DNA from: a bacterium
GTDB lineage: Bacteria; Hinthialibacterota; Hinthialibacteria; OLB16
NCBI GenBank assembly: GCA_022072055.1
Contig: JAJVIK010000007.1
Coordinates: 434,001 to 498,000 of the forward strand
Direction: 5' to 3'
Length of the DNA stretch: 64,000 nucleotides
A program made the position numbers and the translations under genes. Under the pieces are notes generated by a model that worked only from the letters and a program-made list of their open reading frames with translations, was not told the DNA's origin and ran no database searches. Below, in pieces: positions 1 through 9,166 of this stretch (within the stretch, counting starts at the first letter, position 1; every line of letters begins with the position of its first letter).

Positions 1-1484
1 TCCCGGCTTACTTCAACGACGGGCAACGTCAGGCCACCAAGGACGCGGGCGCGATCGCGGGACTGGAGGTGTTGCGGATCATCAACGAGCCCACCGCGGC
101 GGCGCTGGCCTATGGCCTGGACAAAAAGAAGGACGAGAAAATCGCGGTCTATGACCTCGGCGGGGGAACCTTCGACATCTCGATTCTGGAGCTGGGGGAT
201 GGCGTGTTCGAGGTCAAGGCCACCAACGGCGACACCCACCTGGGCGGGGATGACTTGGATCAGGTGGTCATCGATTGGATCGCCGACGAATTCAAGCGCG
301 CGCAGGGGATCGACCTGCGCAAGGATCCGATGGCGTTGCAGCGCCTCAAGGACGCCGCCGAGCGCGCCAAGTGCGAGCTCTCCAGCACGATGGAGACAAG
401 CATTGACATCCCGTTCATCACGGCGGACGCCTCGGGCCCGAAGCACCTCAACATGAAGCTTTCCCGCGCCAAGCTTGAGCAGCTCATCGGCCCGTTGGTC
501 GAGCGCACCAAGGGACCCTGCCTGGCCGCGCTGCGCGACGCCGGGTTCGCTCCCAAGGATATCGACGAGGTGATTCTGGTCGGCGGCTCGACTCGAATCC
601 CGATGGTGCAGCAGTTGGTCAAGGAGCTTTTCGGGAAGGAACCGCACAAAGGGGTCAACCCGGACGAGGTCGTGGCGGTCGGCGCGGCGATCCAGGGCGG
701 AGTCCTCTCGAAGGAGGTCAAGGATGTCTTGCTGCTGGATGTAACCCCGCTCTCTCTCGGAATCGAGACCCTGGGCGATGTGTTCACCAAGCTGATCGAG
801 CGCAACACCACGATCCCGACCCGCAAGAGCCAGATCTTCTCCACCGCGGCGGACAACCAGCCCGCGGTGACCATCAAGGTCTACCAAGGCGAGCGCGAAA
901 TCGCCTCGCGGAACCGTCTTCTCGGCGAGTTCAACCTGGAGGGGATCCCGCCCGCGCCGCGCGGGATTCCGCAGATCGAGGTGAGCTTCGACATCGACGC
1001 CAACGGGATTGTGCATGTCTCGGCCAAAGACCTCGGCACCGGGAAGGAGCAGAAGGTTCGGATTGAGTCCTCCAGCGGCCTCAACGAGGAGGAGATCAAG
1101 CGGATGCAGACGGATGCCGCCGCGCACGCCGAGGAGGACCGCCGTCACCGCGAGCTCGTCGCCGCTCGCAATGAGGCCGACGCCCTGGCTTACAGCACCG
1201 AGAAGTCGCTTGCGGAACACGGCTCAAGCCTTGATGATGTGACCCGCGGGCAGATTCAAACCGCGCTGGATGACCTCAAGCGGGCGCTCACCGGCGATGA
1301 TGTGAATCAGATCAAGGCCAAGAAGTCGGCACTGGAGCAGGCCTCCCACAAGCTCGCCGAGGCGCTCTATCGTCAAGCCACTCAGCAGGCGACGGCGGGC
1401 GCCTCCGCCGAGGCGAGTCCAAACGGCGGGGGCCAAGCCCGGGAAGCCGAGGTGGTGGACGCCGAATTCCGCGAGGAGAAATGA
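1..1484 (+). CDS. dnaK: DnaK (Hsp70) chaperone, C-terminal part, cut by left edge
   Basis: ATP-dependent cytoplasmic protein-folding chaperone that works with DnaJ and GrpE. The reading frame is open from base 3, before the first internal start codon, so the N-terminal portion lies outside the window. Visible in order: [11 protein letters not shown] and the DLGGGTFD phosphate loop of the ATPase domain, the LVGGSTRIP adenosine motif, the interdomain linker and start of the substrate-binding domain ([16 protein letters not shown]), the helical lid, and a Gly/Ala-rich tail ending in EVVDAEF, the usual DnaK terminus. The stop lies 11 bp before the start of the FmdB-like gene, so the two are probably cotranscribed. 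Confidence 0.97.
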   Translation, partial: PAYFNDGQRQATKDAGAIAGLEVLRIINEPTAAALAYGLDKKKDEKIAVYDLGGGTFDISILELGDGVFEVKATNGDTHLGGDDLDQVVIDWIADEFKRAQGIDLRKDPMALQRLKDAAERAKCELSSTMETSIDIPFITADASGPKHLNMKLSRAKLEQLIGPLVERTKGPCLAALRDAGFAPKDIDEVILVGGSTRIPMVQQLVKELFGKEPHKGVNPDEVVAVGAAIQGGVLSKEVKDVLLLDVTPLSLGIETLGDVFTKLIERNTTIPTRKSQIFSTAADNQPAVTIKVYQGEREIASRNRLLGEFNLEGIPPAPRGIPQIEVSFDIDANGIVHVSAKDLGTGKEQKVRIESSSGLNEEEIKRMQTDAAAHAEEDRRHRELVAARNEADALAYSTEKSLAEHGSSLDDVTRGQIQTALDDLKRALTGDDVNQIKAKKSALEQASHKLAEALYRQATQQATAGASAEASPNGGGQAREAEVVDAEFREEK

Positions 1485-1495
1485 GGTGAGCTCCG

Positions 1496-1828
1496 ATGCC
1501 GACCTATGAGTATGAGTGCTCGAAGTGCGGGATTGTCTTTGACTACTTCCAGAGCATGAAGGATGAGCCGCTCTCGGACTGCGTGCATCCCGAGGGGTGC
1601 TGCCATCCGCGCGCCAAGGCCAAGGTGAACCGCTTGCTCGGCACGGGCGCGGGGATCATCTTCAAAGGCTCGGGCTTCTACCAAACCGACTACCGTGGGA
1701 AGGATTACCACGAGGCGGCCAAGAAGGAGAAGGAGGCGGCTTCGGGGACTTCCGGCGGCGGCAACGGGAAAGGGGAAGGCTCCAAGCCGAAATCCGAGAA
1801 CAAGGCGGCCTCCGTGGCCGCCGAGTGA
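1496..1828 (+). CDS. FmdB-family zinc ribbon protein
   Basis: Small cytoplasmic protein (110 aa) of the FmdB/putative regulatory zinc-ribbon family. The N-terminus MPTYEYECSKCG is the family signature: a CxxC pair followed by a second Cys cluster around residues 34-40 (DC, then CC), expected to bind one zinc. The C-terminal third is low-complexity (Gly, Lys, Ser). The molecular role of this family is poorly defined; many members sit beside chaperone or stress genes, as this one follows dnaK. Its TGA overlaps the GTG start of the next gene, which implies translational coupling. Confidence 0.85.
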   Translation: MPTYEYECSKCGIVFDYFQSMKDEPLSDCVHPEGCCHPRAKAKVNRLLGTGAGIIFKGSGFYQTDYRGKDYHEAAKKEKEAASGTSGGGNGKGEGSKPKSENKAASVAAE

Positions 1829-2259
1829 ACGTGGTGGGTTACGCTCGCCGGACGGTTCCGTTTCTAGTCGGTGGCGCGGTTCTGCTCCTGGCCTCGTGGA
1901 TCTCCCTTGCGCGTCAATCGGCCGACCGCCTCGCGAAAGCGGAAGCCTTGGAGGCCGAGGGGAAGCTGGTCGACGCCATCGAACAATATGAATGGGCGAT
2001 TCAGGCTTACACTCCCGGAGGCGGGAGCGTGGCGCGCGCGGTGGAGGCCCTTGAGCGCATCGGCGCGAGGGCCGAGAGCCTCGGCGAGGATGACTTGGCG
2101 CGGAGAGCCTGGCAGGCCCTGGTGTCGGGACTGATTGTGATCGAGCATGTCACCCAACCCTACTCCGCTCGCTTGAGCGCCGCCGAGGCCCGGCTTGAAT
2201 CCGTGGAAACACGGTTATTGGAAGAATCCAAGGCCGCGACCGCCCCATCCAAACCCTGA
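1825..2259 (+). CDS. membrane-anchored helical protein (TPR-like), unknown role
   Basis: Predicted 144-aa protein. I chose the GTG at 1825 because it overlaps the upstream stop (GTGA) and puts a single hydrophobic segment (PFLVGGAVLLLASWISLA) at the N-terminus. The rest is helical and Ala/Glu-rich; KAEALEAEGKLVDAIEQYEWAI resembles a TPR-type helix pair. The stop overlaps the ATG of the BatD-like gene (TGATG), so it belongs to the same operon. I do not recognise a named family. The context suggests an accessory of the BatD/MoxR system at the inner membrane, which is inference. Confidence 0.65.
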   Translation: MNVVGYARRTVPFLVGGAVLLLASWISLARQSADRLAKAEALEAEGKLVDAIEQYEWAIQAYTPGGGSVARAVEALERIGARAESLGEDDLARRAWQALVSGLIVIEHVTQPYSARLSAAEARLESVETRLLEESKAATAPSKP

Positions 2260-3242
2260 TGCGCTGCCCTTCGCCCCAACGGCTCGCCGTTTTGCGCGGA
2301 TTCGCGCTCCTGCTCCTTTCTTGGGCCTCTCTCTGTTCCGCGCAGGACACGCCGCTATCGCTGGTTTCCGATTCCACGCCAACCCTGGCCACGCCGACCG
2401 AAACCATCCCGGAATTCGAGATCGAAGCTGTCGCCAAAGCGCTCCAGAGCGAGGTCCATGCCGGGGAGGGCTTCGAGTATCAGGTGACCTTGTCGTGGCC
2501 GGGCAAGGCCACCTGGGTCTCGGTCGAAACCCCCAAGGTCTCTTGGCCCAATGAGTTCCGTCAGGTGGATGTGGGCGCGGGGGTGAAGTCGGTGGCAGGG
2601 GGCGGCGGTCCGAGGGGCGCCAAGTCCTTCAAATTCACCCTGATCGCGGAAAAGGCGGGGAGCTTTCGCCTTCCGGACATTTCCCTCAAAGTCCACCCTT
2701 CCGGGAAAGAGGAGTTCACCGTGGAGGCGCCCGGAGTTTCCATCGAGGTCCGGGAGCCTCGGCGTTCGGCCCGAGAGCGGTTCGCCGCGCTCGCTTCCGG
2801 CAAGGGACCGATCATCGGGGGAGCGCTATTCGTGGCGCTCGCGGGTATCGGCGTGTATCTCGTCCAGCGGGCGCGCGCCGTTCCCGAAGTCGGGCCCGCG
2901 CCGGACCCGTGGCAACCCATCGAAGCGGAGCTGAAGAAGGTCGAGGCCTTCATCCAGGCCGGTGAGAACCGCGACCTGTACGCCGACCTGGAGGCGCTGC
3001 TTCGGGCGGCGTTGCACGCCGCCCTCGGGAGCCAGGAGCGGGACTTGGCCGCCCTGGTCCGTGGGCTGTCGGTCCCGGACCGCCTTCAACAAGACATCGC
3101 GGGTCTCGCCGATGAGATCCATGAGCGGAAGTTCCGCCCGGATCGTCCGAGGCCCGAGGAGATGCAGAGCGCGCTCAAGCGCTTTCGAGCGATACTGCGC
3201 GCGCTGCGCGGAGATTCGAGAATGGGAGAGGGCATTCAATGA
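2259..3242 (+). CDS. BatD-like membrane protein
   Basis: 327-aa protein with an N-terminal signal peptide ending near CSAQ, an extracytoplasmic beta-rich region (about residues 50-170), one transmembrane helix (IIGGALFVALAGIGVYLV, about 188-205) and a cytoplasmic helical tail. This resembles BatD/oxygen-tolerance-type proteins but is shorter, with one beta domain where full-length BatD has several. It overlaps both neighbours by 1-4 bp and precedes moxR, the usual Bat partner. No von Willebrand (BatA/BatB) or DUF58 gene follows. The BatD assignment rests on architecture and context. Confidence 0.65.
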   Translation: MRCPSPQRLAVLRGFALLLLSWASLCSAQDTPLSLVSDSTPTLATPTETIPEFEIEAVAKALQSEVHAGEGFEYQVTLSWPGKATWVSVETPKVSWPNEFRQVDVGAGVKSVAGGGGPRGAKSFKFTLIAEKAGSFRLPDISLKVHPSGKEEFTVEAPGVSIEVREPRRSARERFAALASGKGPIIGGALFVALAGIGVYLVQRARAVPEVGPAPDPWQPIEAELKKVEAFIQAGENRDLYADLEALLRAALHAALGSQERDLAALVRGLSVPDRLQQDIAGLADEIHERKFRPDRPRPEEMQSALKRFRAILRALRGDSRMGEGIQ

Positions 3243-4225
3243 GCGTGGACATCGCGCAAGTCACCGAACGCATCAAAACGGAAAGCGCCTTTGTGAACGG
3301 TCTGCTTTCGGAAATCGAGAAGGTCATTGTCGGCCAACGATACATGGTGGAGCGTCTCCTGATCGGACTGCTCACTCGCGGGCACTGTCTACTGGAGGGA
3401 GTTCCGGGACTGGCCAAGACGCTGACAGTCACCTCGCTCTCGAGAAGCATTCATGCCTCGTTCGCGCGGATCCAGTTCACTCCCGACTTGCTGCCCGCCG
3501 ATCTCACGGGCACATTGATCTTCAACCAGAAGACCGGCGATTTTCACCCGCAAAAGGGTCCGATCTTCGCCAACATCATCCTTGCGGACGAGGTCAACCG
3601 AGCGCCCGCGAAGGTGCAGAGCGCGCTGCTGGAGGCCATGCAGGAACGTCAAGTGACCATCGGCGGAACCACCTATCCGCTGCCGGAGCCGTTCCTGGTC
3701 CTGGCCACTCAGAACCCGATTGAGCAGGAGGGGACTTATCCGCTCCCCGAGGCGCAAGTGGATCGCTTCATGCTCAAGCTCAAGGTCGGTTACCCCTCGC
3801 GCGAGGAGGAGCTCGTGATCCTGGAGCGGATGACCAGCCATTCGGTTCCGGAGGTTTCGCCGGTCATCACTTTGGAGCAGATCAATCGCGCACGGGATGT
3901 GGTCCGCGATGTGTATGTGGACGAGAAGGTGAAGAACTACATTGTGGACATTGTCCGCGCCACCCGCTCCCCGCAGCTTTATGGTTTGGAGCTGGCCGAA
4001 TACATCGCCTTCGGCGCCTCGCCGCGCGCCTCGATCTACCTCACTCTCTCCGCCAAGGCGCATGCCTTCATCCGGGGGCGCGGGTATGTGACCCCCGAGG
4101 ATGTGAAATCCATCGGCATGGATGTGCTCCGTCACCGAGTGATCCTCACCTACGAGGCCGAGGCGGAGGAGATGAAGCCGGAGGATGTGATCCAGAAGGT
4201 GTTCGACAAGGTCGAGGTGCCCTGA
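3239..4225 (+). CDS. MoxR-family AAA+ ATPase
   Basis: Cytoplasmic AAA+ ATPase of 328 aa, the normal MoxR length. Walker A GVPGLAKT lies at about residues 54-61, Walker B IILADEVNRAP at about 113-123, and the NPIEQEGTYPLPEAQVDRF sensor/lid block is characteristic. MoxR proteins are thought to act as chaperone-like activators of membrane or cofactor-containing complexes together with vWA or Bat proteins. The ATG overlaps the stop of the BatD-like gene (ATGA), so the two are translationally coupled. It is the last gene of the operon; a cupin gene converges on it 23 bp away. Confidence 0.93.
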   Translation: MSVDIAQVTERIKTESAFVNGLLSEIEKVIVGQRYMVERLLIGLLTRGHCLLEGVPGLAKTLTVTSLSRSIHASFARIQFTPDLLPADLTGTLIFNQKTGDFHPQKGPIFANIILADEVNRAPAKVQSALLEAMQERQVTIGGTTYPLPEPFLVLATQNPIEQEGTYPLPEAQVDRFMLKLKVGYPSREEELVILERMTSHSVPEVSPVITLEQINRARDVVRDVYVDEKVKNYIVDIVRATRSPQLYGLELAEYIAFGASPRASIYLTLSAKAHAFIRGRGYVTPEDVKSIGMDVLRHRVILTYEAEAEEMKPEDVIQKVFDKVEVP

Positions 4226-4248
4226 ATCACTCGGCCGAACACTCGGCG

Positions 4249-4593
4249 TCAAAATGCGTGGCGGTCGCTTGGATCGATCGGATACTTCATGAACACCGCG
4301 CGGAAGTCGCCGGATGAATCGTTCTCGAGCCAGTGCCTTTCGTTGGGTTGCACGGTGACCACATCGCCGCCCTTGATACGGAATTCGCTCCCCTCCACCC
4401 ACATTCGGATGTCCCCTTCAAGCACATAGAAGGTCTCCGCCACCACTTTGTGATAGTGGCGTCCATACACCCGCGAGCCTTGCCCCGGCTTAAGCAGGAG
4501 GATTCCCCATTCATAGCCGGGACCATCGCCAAGATACTTCGGACCGCAGTCCCCTTCCTTGAAGGCTTTCTCGGAATCATGAAAACGGATCAT
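4249..4593 (-). CDS. single-domain cupin protein
   Basis: 114-aa protein with both cupin motifs. Motif 1 gives H46, H48 and E53 (GRHYHKVVAETFYVLEG) and motif 2 gives H87 (PNERHWLEN), a complete 3-His/1-Glu metal site in a beta-barrel. The substrate cannot be told; similar small cupins include sugar isomerases, dioxygenases and storage-like folds. A purine-rich ribosome site precedes the ATG. It converges on moxR and is divergent from the HTH gene at 4665. Confidence 0.85.
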   Translation of the reverse strand: MIRFHDSEKAFKEGDCGPKYLGDGPGYEWGILLLKPGQGSRVYGRHYHKVVAETFYVLEGDIRMWVEGSEFRIKGGDVVTVQPNERHWLENDSSGDFRAVFMKYPIDPSDRHAF

Positions 4594-4664
4594 GTCTCAC
4601 CCTTTGGCACGGGAAGTGCACATATAGTCATCCACATTCTATTCCCCGCAAGGAGGTTTGTTTC

Positions 4665-5240
4665 ATGGTGACTGAAGCCACATCCCGTTGGGAAGCCCTC
4701 TTGGGCGCTGTGAGCGCGGAGCGAAGCGCGCGGGAGATTCTTTTCGATCCGCTGGTGGAGGACTGGGCTTTCGCCGGTCTGTCGAGTGAGTTCCAAGACA
4801 AGGTCCGCGACAAACAACACTCCGACCAGGAGCGCGCGATCCTCCTGGATCGCTTGCGTTGGATTGTTCAGAAGCGCCTCTCCGGCCGCGCGCAAGAGGT
4901 GATGTTGCTCTTCCTTGCCGGATGCAGCCAAGTCGAGATCGCGGACACCCTGCGTGTGTCGCGCTCCACGGTCCGTCGGGTCCTCGTGGAGGGGGGCGAA
5001 AAGCTCAAACGGATTGTTCAAGGCTCAAGCCGGCTCCAGTCGGACCTCTCCATCGGAGAAAAGCAGGTCCGGATTCTCCCTCTCGACACCGAGGAGGATT
5101 TCAAAGAGTTTGCAGACTTTACACATCGCCATGACATTCATCATGTGGCTCTGGGAACCTTCGCGGATTTGAGGGAGGTTTTGGTGATCTTCACGACGGG
5201 CACACCTCGGAAAGCACCTGGAAGTGAGCTACAATCATAG
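4665..5240 (+). CDS. HTH protein, sigma-70 region 4 / LuxR-like DNA binding
   Basis: 191-aa protein with a strong ribosome site (AAGGAGG) before its ATG. Residues 75-115 form a helix-turn-helix of the sigma region 4/LuxR type ([32 protein letters not shown]). The N-terminal 60 residues are helical and contain no recognisable sigma region 2, so it is more likely a regulator than a sigma factor. The C-terminal 60 residues ([18 protein letters not shown]) match nothing I know. Target genes are unknown. Confidence 0.6.
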   Translation: MVTEATSRWEALLGAVSAERSAREILFDPLVEDWAFAGLSSEFQDKVRDKQHSDQERAILLDRLRWIVQKRLSGRAQEVMLLFLAGCSQVEIADTLRVSRSTVRRVLVEGGEKLKRIVQGSSRLQSDLSIGEKQVRILPLDTEEDFKEFADFTHRHDIHHVALGTFADLREVLVIFTTGTPRKAPGSELQS

Positions 5241-5252
5241 AGACTCCCCCTC

Positions 5253-5281
5253 TTTACAGTCCATCTCGGCTGGACTATAGT
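5253..5281 (+). promoter_or_regulatory. sigma-70 promoter of the cold-shock gene
   Basis: TTTACA (-35, 5253-5258), a 17-bp spacer and TATAGT (-10, 5276-5281) match five of six consensus bases each. The predicted transcript starts near 5288, giving a leader of about 40 nt before the GTG at 5330. Confidence 0.7.
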
Positions 5282-5329
5282 TGTCCGCTATCTATTGAGA
5301 TGGCAAACAGTTTGCAGGAGGGTTGCTTC

Positions 5330-5530
5330 GTGCCGAGAGGAAAAGTGAAGTGGTTCAATGAGTCCAAGGGGTTTGGTTTCATCGAGCAGGATGGGGGCCC
5401 GGACGTCTTCGTTCATCATACCTCGATTCAGTGTGATGGGTTCCGCACCTTGCGAGAGGGTGAGACGGTCGAGTTTCAAATCGAGAACGCTCCCAAGGGA
5501 CCCAAGGCGGTGGCTGTGATCCGCGCCTGA
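5330..5530 (+). CDS. cold-shock domain protein (CspA family)
   Basis: 66-aa single-domain cold-shock protein that binds single-stranded nucleic acid and acts as an RNA chaperone. RNP1 (KGFGFIEQ) and RNP2 (VFVHHTSI) are intact. I chose the GTG at 5330, which follows CAGGAGGG with about 7 bp spacing and gives the standard start [10 protein letters not shown]; an in-frame ATG at 5300 would add ten atypical residues. It is a single-gene unit with its own promoter (5253-5281) and terminator (5557-5597). Confidence 0.93.
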   Translation: MPRGKVKWFNESKGFGFIEQDGGPDVFVHHTSIQCDGFRTLREGETVEFQIENAPKGPKAVAVIRA

Positions 5531-5556
5531 TCACCAACCCGTAGGAGCCAAACCGC

Positions 5557-5597
5557 GAAGGGGCGAGGGATGGGAAACCCTCGCCCCTTCATCTTTT
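5557..5597 (+). terminator. rho-independent terminator after the cold-shock gene
   Basis: A perfect 13-bp stem (5557-5569 with 5578-5590) around an 8-nt loop is followed by ATCTTTTT. Confidence 0.92.
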
Positions 5598-5822
5598 TGC
5601 GTGGGTGAAGGGCAACATGGCGTGGAACCTCCCGCTAGTCCCCATTCTTAGCGGTAAACATCTCCCCTCCAGTGCCGATACTTTCGGGGAGATTCCGTCT
5701 CATTCCGCTCAAGGTGTCTCTTGGACGGCGTGAGCGCGGATCGAATCTGATCGCTTGGGATGGCGATTCGGTGACCGAACCGGGGGCGTGCTCCCGGACG
5801 GTGGTTCAGATCAGCGGTCCTC

Positions 5823-7595
5823 TTGGGGATGAGAGGGCTGAGATTCGAGGGGGAAACCCAAGTGGCTTCCTTTGGGAAAGGAGCGCCTCGGTTCCGTTCG
5901 GCTCTCGCGGGCTGCGCGCTCGTGGTCTCTCTGGGGTGCAGCATCTCCCGGCCCGACCCGCTCCAAACCTCCCCCATTTCCGTTCTCAAACCCGCGCTTC
6001 CCGCCAAATCGGATCCCCCCTCGGCGACTCCCACGCCGGAAGAGGCGGTTCTAAAACCGGCGGCCACCATCGTGGGCGGACCGATCCTGCCCAAGCCGAC
6101 CCCGGGCAAGGCCGAGGAGCGGACCAGCCGGGTGGTCTTCACCGGGCTCCCCGAGCCGCCGCGCGCCGAGGACATTGAGCAGATCGCCGACAACTTGATC
6201 GCCGCGCTCGATTCCGACTCCCTCGATCCCAACTCCATCTTCGCCGATGAGGCGCCCGCGCGCGCCTACCGTCGCAAGGGGGAGACAGAGGCCGAAACCA
6301 CGCCGTCGCCGGTGGGCGTGGTGGCGATGGCCCCCACGCCCGCTCCGGCTCCATCGGCCTCGTCCAGCGCTGCTGAGCGGCCTGCTCAGCCGCCTGAATC
6401 GATCGAGCTGGCGCAGGCCCCGCCGGTCGGGCCGGAAGTGGACCCTTGGGGGCTTCCCGCCGCGCCTTTGAAAGAGCCGACCCCTGGGGTCACCGAGTTC
6501 CCGCCCCTTCGGACTTGGGAGCCTTCTTCACCCGGCTTTGAACCCGCGCCGCAAACGGATCCCTGGGCGGAGATGCAACGCGCCATGCCGGAGAGCGTCG
6601 CCGGAACCACCGCCTTGGCCAAGGCCGAGGAGGAGGAGGGGAGCTACCGCCTGGGTCCGGGTGACGCAGTGGATGTGACCGTTTGGGAGATGCCGGACCT
6701 TTCCCGCAACCTGTTTGTCCGCCCGGATGGTTTCATCAGCTTCCCCCTCATTCGAGAGGTCAAGGCGGCGGGCAGGACTCCCGCCGAATTGGAGGCCATC
6801 ATAGCCGAGCGTCTTTCCGAACATCTCATCGATCCGGTTGTGACCGTGGTTGTCGTTTCGGTCGGAAGCAAGGCCTATTACGTCTATGGCGCGGTGGCGA
6901 ATCCGGGGGTGTTCCAATACTTCCGCCAGACCACGCTGCTCCAGGCGATTGTCGCGGCGGGGGGATTCCCCTCGGTGGCGCGCGCGGGGCAGCCGGTCTC
7001 GTATGGGGATCTCTCGCGCATTCGGATCATTCGCACCCACGAAGACAGTCGGGAGATCATCACCAAGAATCTCAAGGACCTCAGTTCCCAGGAGATGCTG
7101 GGGGAGGATATTCCCATCCAGGCCGAGGACATCATCTATGTCCCGCAAGAGGCGCGGCTGGTGTATGTTTTCGGCGAGGTGCTCGCGCCGGGGATTGTGC
7201 CGGTCACCGAGGACACCCGCATCCTGGAGGTGTTGCTCTCGGTCGGCGGACTGCGTCCCACCGGGCGACGCGACCAGGTGCTGCTCATCCGCCCGGGGTC
7301 GAACTGCGCGAGCTACGCTTGCTTCAACATGAAGGACATCGAACGCGGCGTGCTGGCCTCGAACATTCGCGTCCGGAATGGCGACATCATCTATGTGCCG
7401 CAGAAATTCATCGCCAAGGTGGCGGAGTTCGTGAACCTGTACGCCAGCGCGATTCAGCCCGCGCTGGAGACTTATCTCACCAGTTGGGATGCCTGGTTCG
7501 TGCATGAGCGATTCAGCGCCTTGCGCGCCAACGAGTTTGGCCTGAACGACAGCGGGTCCGCGGCCGCCGTGGTTCCGCCCAATCCCGATCCCTGA
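5823..7595 (+). CDS. polysaccharide export lipoprotein (Wza/BexD-like)
   Basis: Outer-membrane export channel component for exopolysaccharide. Residues about 274-360 carry the Poly_export domain (YRLGPGDAVDVTVWEMPDL), followed by two SLBB-type ligand-binding domains (about 363-450 and 455-545) with the recurring pattern EDIIYVPQ / GDIIYVPQ. The start is uncertain: GTG 5862, after a GAGGGGG ribosome site, gives a compact basic and hydrophobic signal peptide ending SLGC, a lipobox-like cysteine; ATG 5823 adds 13 residues. An unusual Pro/Ala-rich linker of roughly 200 residues separates the signal peptide from the export domain. It heads the exopolysaccharide cluster. Confidence 0.88.
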   Translation: MGMRGLRFEGETQVASFGKGAPRFRSALAGCALVVSLGCSISRPDPLQTSPISVLKPALPAKSDPPSATPTPEEAVLKPAATIVGGPILPKPTPGKAEERTSRVVFTGLPEPPRAEDIEQIADNLIAALDSDSLDPNSIFADEAPARAYRRKGETEAETTPSPVGVVAMAPTPAPAPSASSSAAERPAQPPESIELAQAPPVGPEVDPWGLPAAPLKEPTPGVTEFPPLRTWEPSSPGFEPAPQTDPWAEMQRAMPESVAGTTALAKAEEEEGSYRLGPGDAVDVTVWEMPDLSRNLFVRPDGFISFPLIREVKAAGRTPAELEAIIAERLSEHLIDPVVTVVVVSVGSKAYYVYGAVANPGVFQYFRQTTLLQAIVAAGGFPSVARAGQPVSYGDLSRIRIIRTHEDSREIITKNLKDLSSQEMLGEDIPIQAEDIIYVPQEARLVYVFGEVLAPGIVPVTEDTRILEVLLSVGGLRPTGRRDQVLLIRPGSNCASYACFNMKDIERGVLASNIRVRNGDIIYVPQKFIAKVAEFVNLYASAIQPALETYLTSWDAWFVHERFSALRANEFGLNDSGSAAAVVPPNPDP

Positions 7596-7600
7596 TTATA

Positions 7601-9163
7601 ATGAGCGGAATCGTGACCGAGGATTTTCTGAAAGCGCTTCCCGCCGAGGAACCGGGTCTTCCCGAGATGCCGGGGTTGGCCCCACGCGAGCCGTCCATCT
7701 CTGTTCGGACCGTTCCGACCAAGGCTCCGGCGACCTTCACCTCGCGGGACTTGCTGCGCCTGGCGTTCAAGCACAAGTGGCGGATCTTCCTGCCGCTGGT
7801 CCTGTTCACCTCGCTTGGGGCCACTTACACGCTCCTGGCCTCGCCCTGGTATCAGGCCACCGCCACGATCAAGATCGAGCCGAACGAACTCGGGGCGCTC
7901 ACCCCGGCCGGGGATGGAATCCTCCGCGCGCGCAGCTTTTTGAGCGACCAGGTTCAATTGCTTCGCAGCGACAGCATGCTGGAGCAAGTGGTGGATGCGC
8001 TTTCGCTCCCCTCGCGGATGGCCTCCCTCTTTCCGGAGGACATGCCCCCGGCCGACCGGGTCACCGGCGCGATCAAGATCCTGCGCGAAAACATTCTCAG
8101 CATCCAGCCGGTGATCGACACCAACTTCATCGTGGTCACCGCCACGATCGGCGATCCGGAATGGGCCTTCCGCATCCCCAACACCCTGGCCGAAAAGTAT
8201 GTGGAGTATGTCCGCGAGCGCATCGCCGACAAGGCCACGATCCTTTCCGAGCGCTACGATGAGGAGGCCAGGAAAACTCAGCGGGATCTCGATCTTGTCA
8301 AGCAGCGCATCAACGAGTTCCTGACCGAGAAGGGGATTCCGGACATGGCCCAACGATTCACCTCGCTGCGCAACCGCGCCGATCGCGCCGCGCAGGAGCT
8401 GCGTGACGCCGAGCGTGAGCGGATCTTCTCCCTCAAGAAGATCGAGGCCCTGGAGGCGGAGCTCAAGAAGGAGCCGGCCACGATCTCCTCCACCACGCAA
8501 GTGGCCGCCAATCCCCAGTACCAGCTCATCAGCCAGTATCTGAACGAACTCCAGCTTCGCAAGACCGGCATGGCCGGAAAATGGCAGCCGGACTCCCAAC
8601 AGATGCGTCAGCTCGACGCCCAAATCAAAGAGGCCGAGGAGAGCCTCAAGACCATCGACCCGGAGACCGTGGCCGCCAAGATCAGCCAGAGCAACCCGCG
8701 TCACGAGGAGATTCTGAATGAGCTGGTCTCCCTGCGCCCCTTGCTCGCGGCCACCGAGGATGAGATTGAACACCTCACCAAGACCGTGGAGGAAGTGGAG
8801 GGGCAGCTCGCGGAATTCGCGCAGATCCGCAAAACCTACCTGGAGCTCTTGACCGAGGAGAACCGCATCACGCAACAGCTCGAATTCGCCAAACAGCGCG
8901 CCCAACAGGCTCAGACCACGGGGGAGTTCGCCAACGAAATCGCCGAGGTGCGCATCTCCGACCCGGCCCGCCGACCGCTTGGACCCGCCGGACCGAACCA
9001 TGTGCTCAACCTGTTTCTCGCGGTCTTTTTCGGCCTGGGGGTGGGGGTCGGACTGGTGGCCCTCAAAGAGGTCTTCCGGCACGGAGTCGAAACCGCCGAG
9101 GATGTCCAGAAGCAGCTCGGTCTGCCGGTCCTCGGCGTCATTCCAGACAAGGCGTTTTGGTAA
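7601..9163 (+). CDS. chain-length determinant / GumC-family polysaccharide copolymerase
   Basis: 520-aa inner-membrane protein of the Wzz/GumC family, which controls polymer length and couples synthesis to the outer-membrane channel. Visible: a first transmembrane helix near residues 60-78 (IFLPLVLFTSLGATYTLL), a periplasmic Wzz domain, long coiled coils (about 215-300 and 350-440), and a second transmembrane helix near 462-485 preceded by the proline-rich PARRPLGPAGPN segment. It lies 5 bp after the export lipoprotein and 3 bp before the kinase-like gene, as in two-component Wzc systems where the kinase is a separate protein. Confidence 0.92.
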   Translation: MSGIVTEDFLKALPAEEPGLPEMPGLAPREPSISVRTVPTKAPATFTSRDLLRLAFKHKWRIFLPLVLFTSLGATYTLLASPWYQATATIKIEPNELGALTPAGDGILRARSFLSDQVQLLRSDSMLEQVVDALSLPSRMASLFPEDMPPADRVTGAIKILRENILSIQPVIDTNFIVVTATIGDPEWAFRIPNTLAEKYVEYVRERIADKATILSERYDEEARKTQRDLDLVKQRINEFLTEKGIPDMAQRFTSLRNRADRAAQELRDAERERIFSLKKIEALEAELKKEPATISSTTQVAANPQYQLISQYLNELQLRKTGMAGKWQPDSQQMRQLDAQIKEAEESLKTIDPETVAAKISQSNPRHEEILNELVSLRPLLAATEDEIEHLTKTVEEVEGQLAEFAQIRKTYLELLTEENRITQQLEFAKQRAQQAQTTGEFANEIAEVRISDPARRPLGPAGPNHVLNLFLAVFFGLGVGVGLVALKEVFRHGVETAEDVQKQLGLPVLGVIPDKAFW

Positions 9164-9166
9164 GCC

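Noticed and set aside
4665-5240. Complete ECF sigma factor
   Set aside because: Only a region-4-like HTH is recognisable; region 2 motifs are absent.
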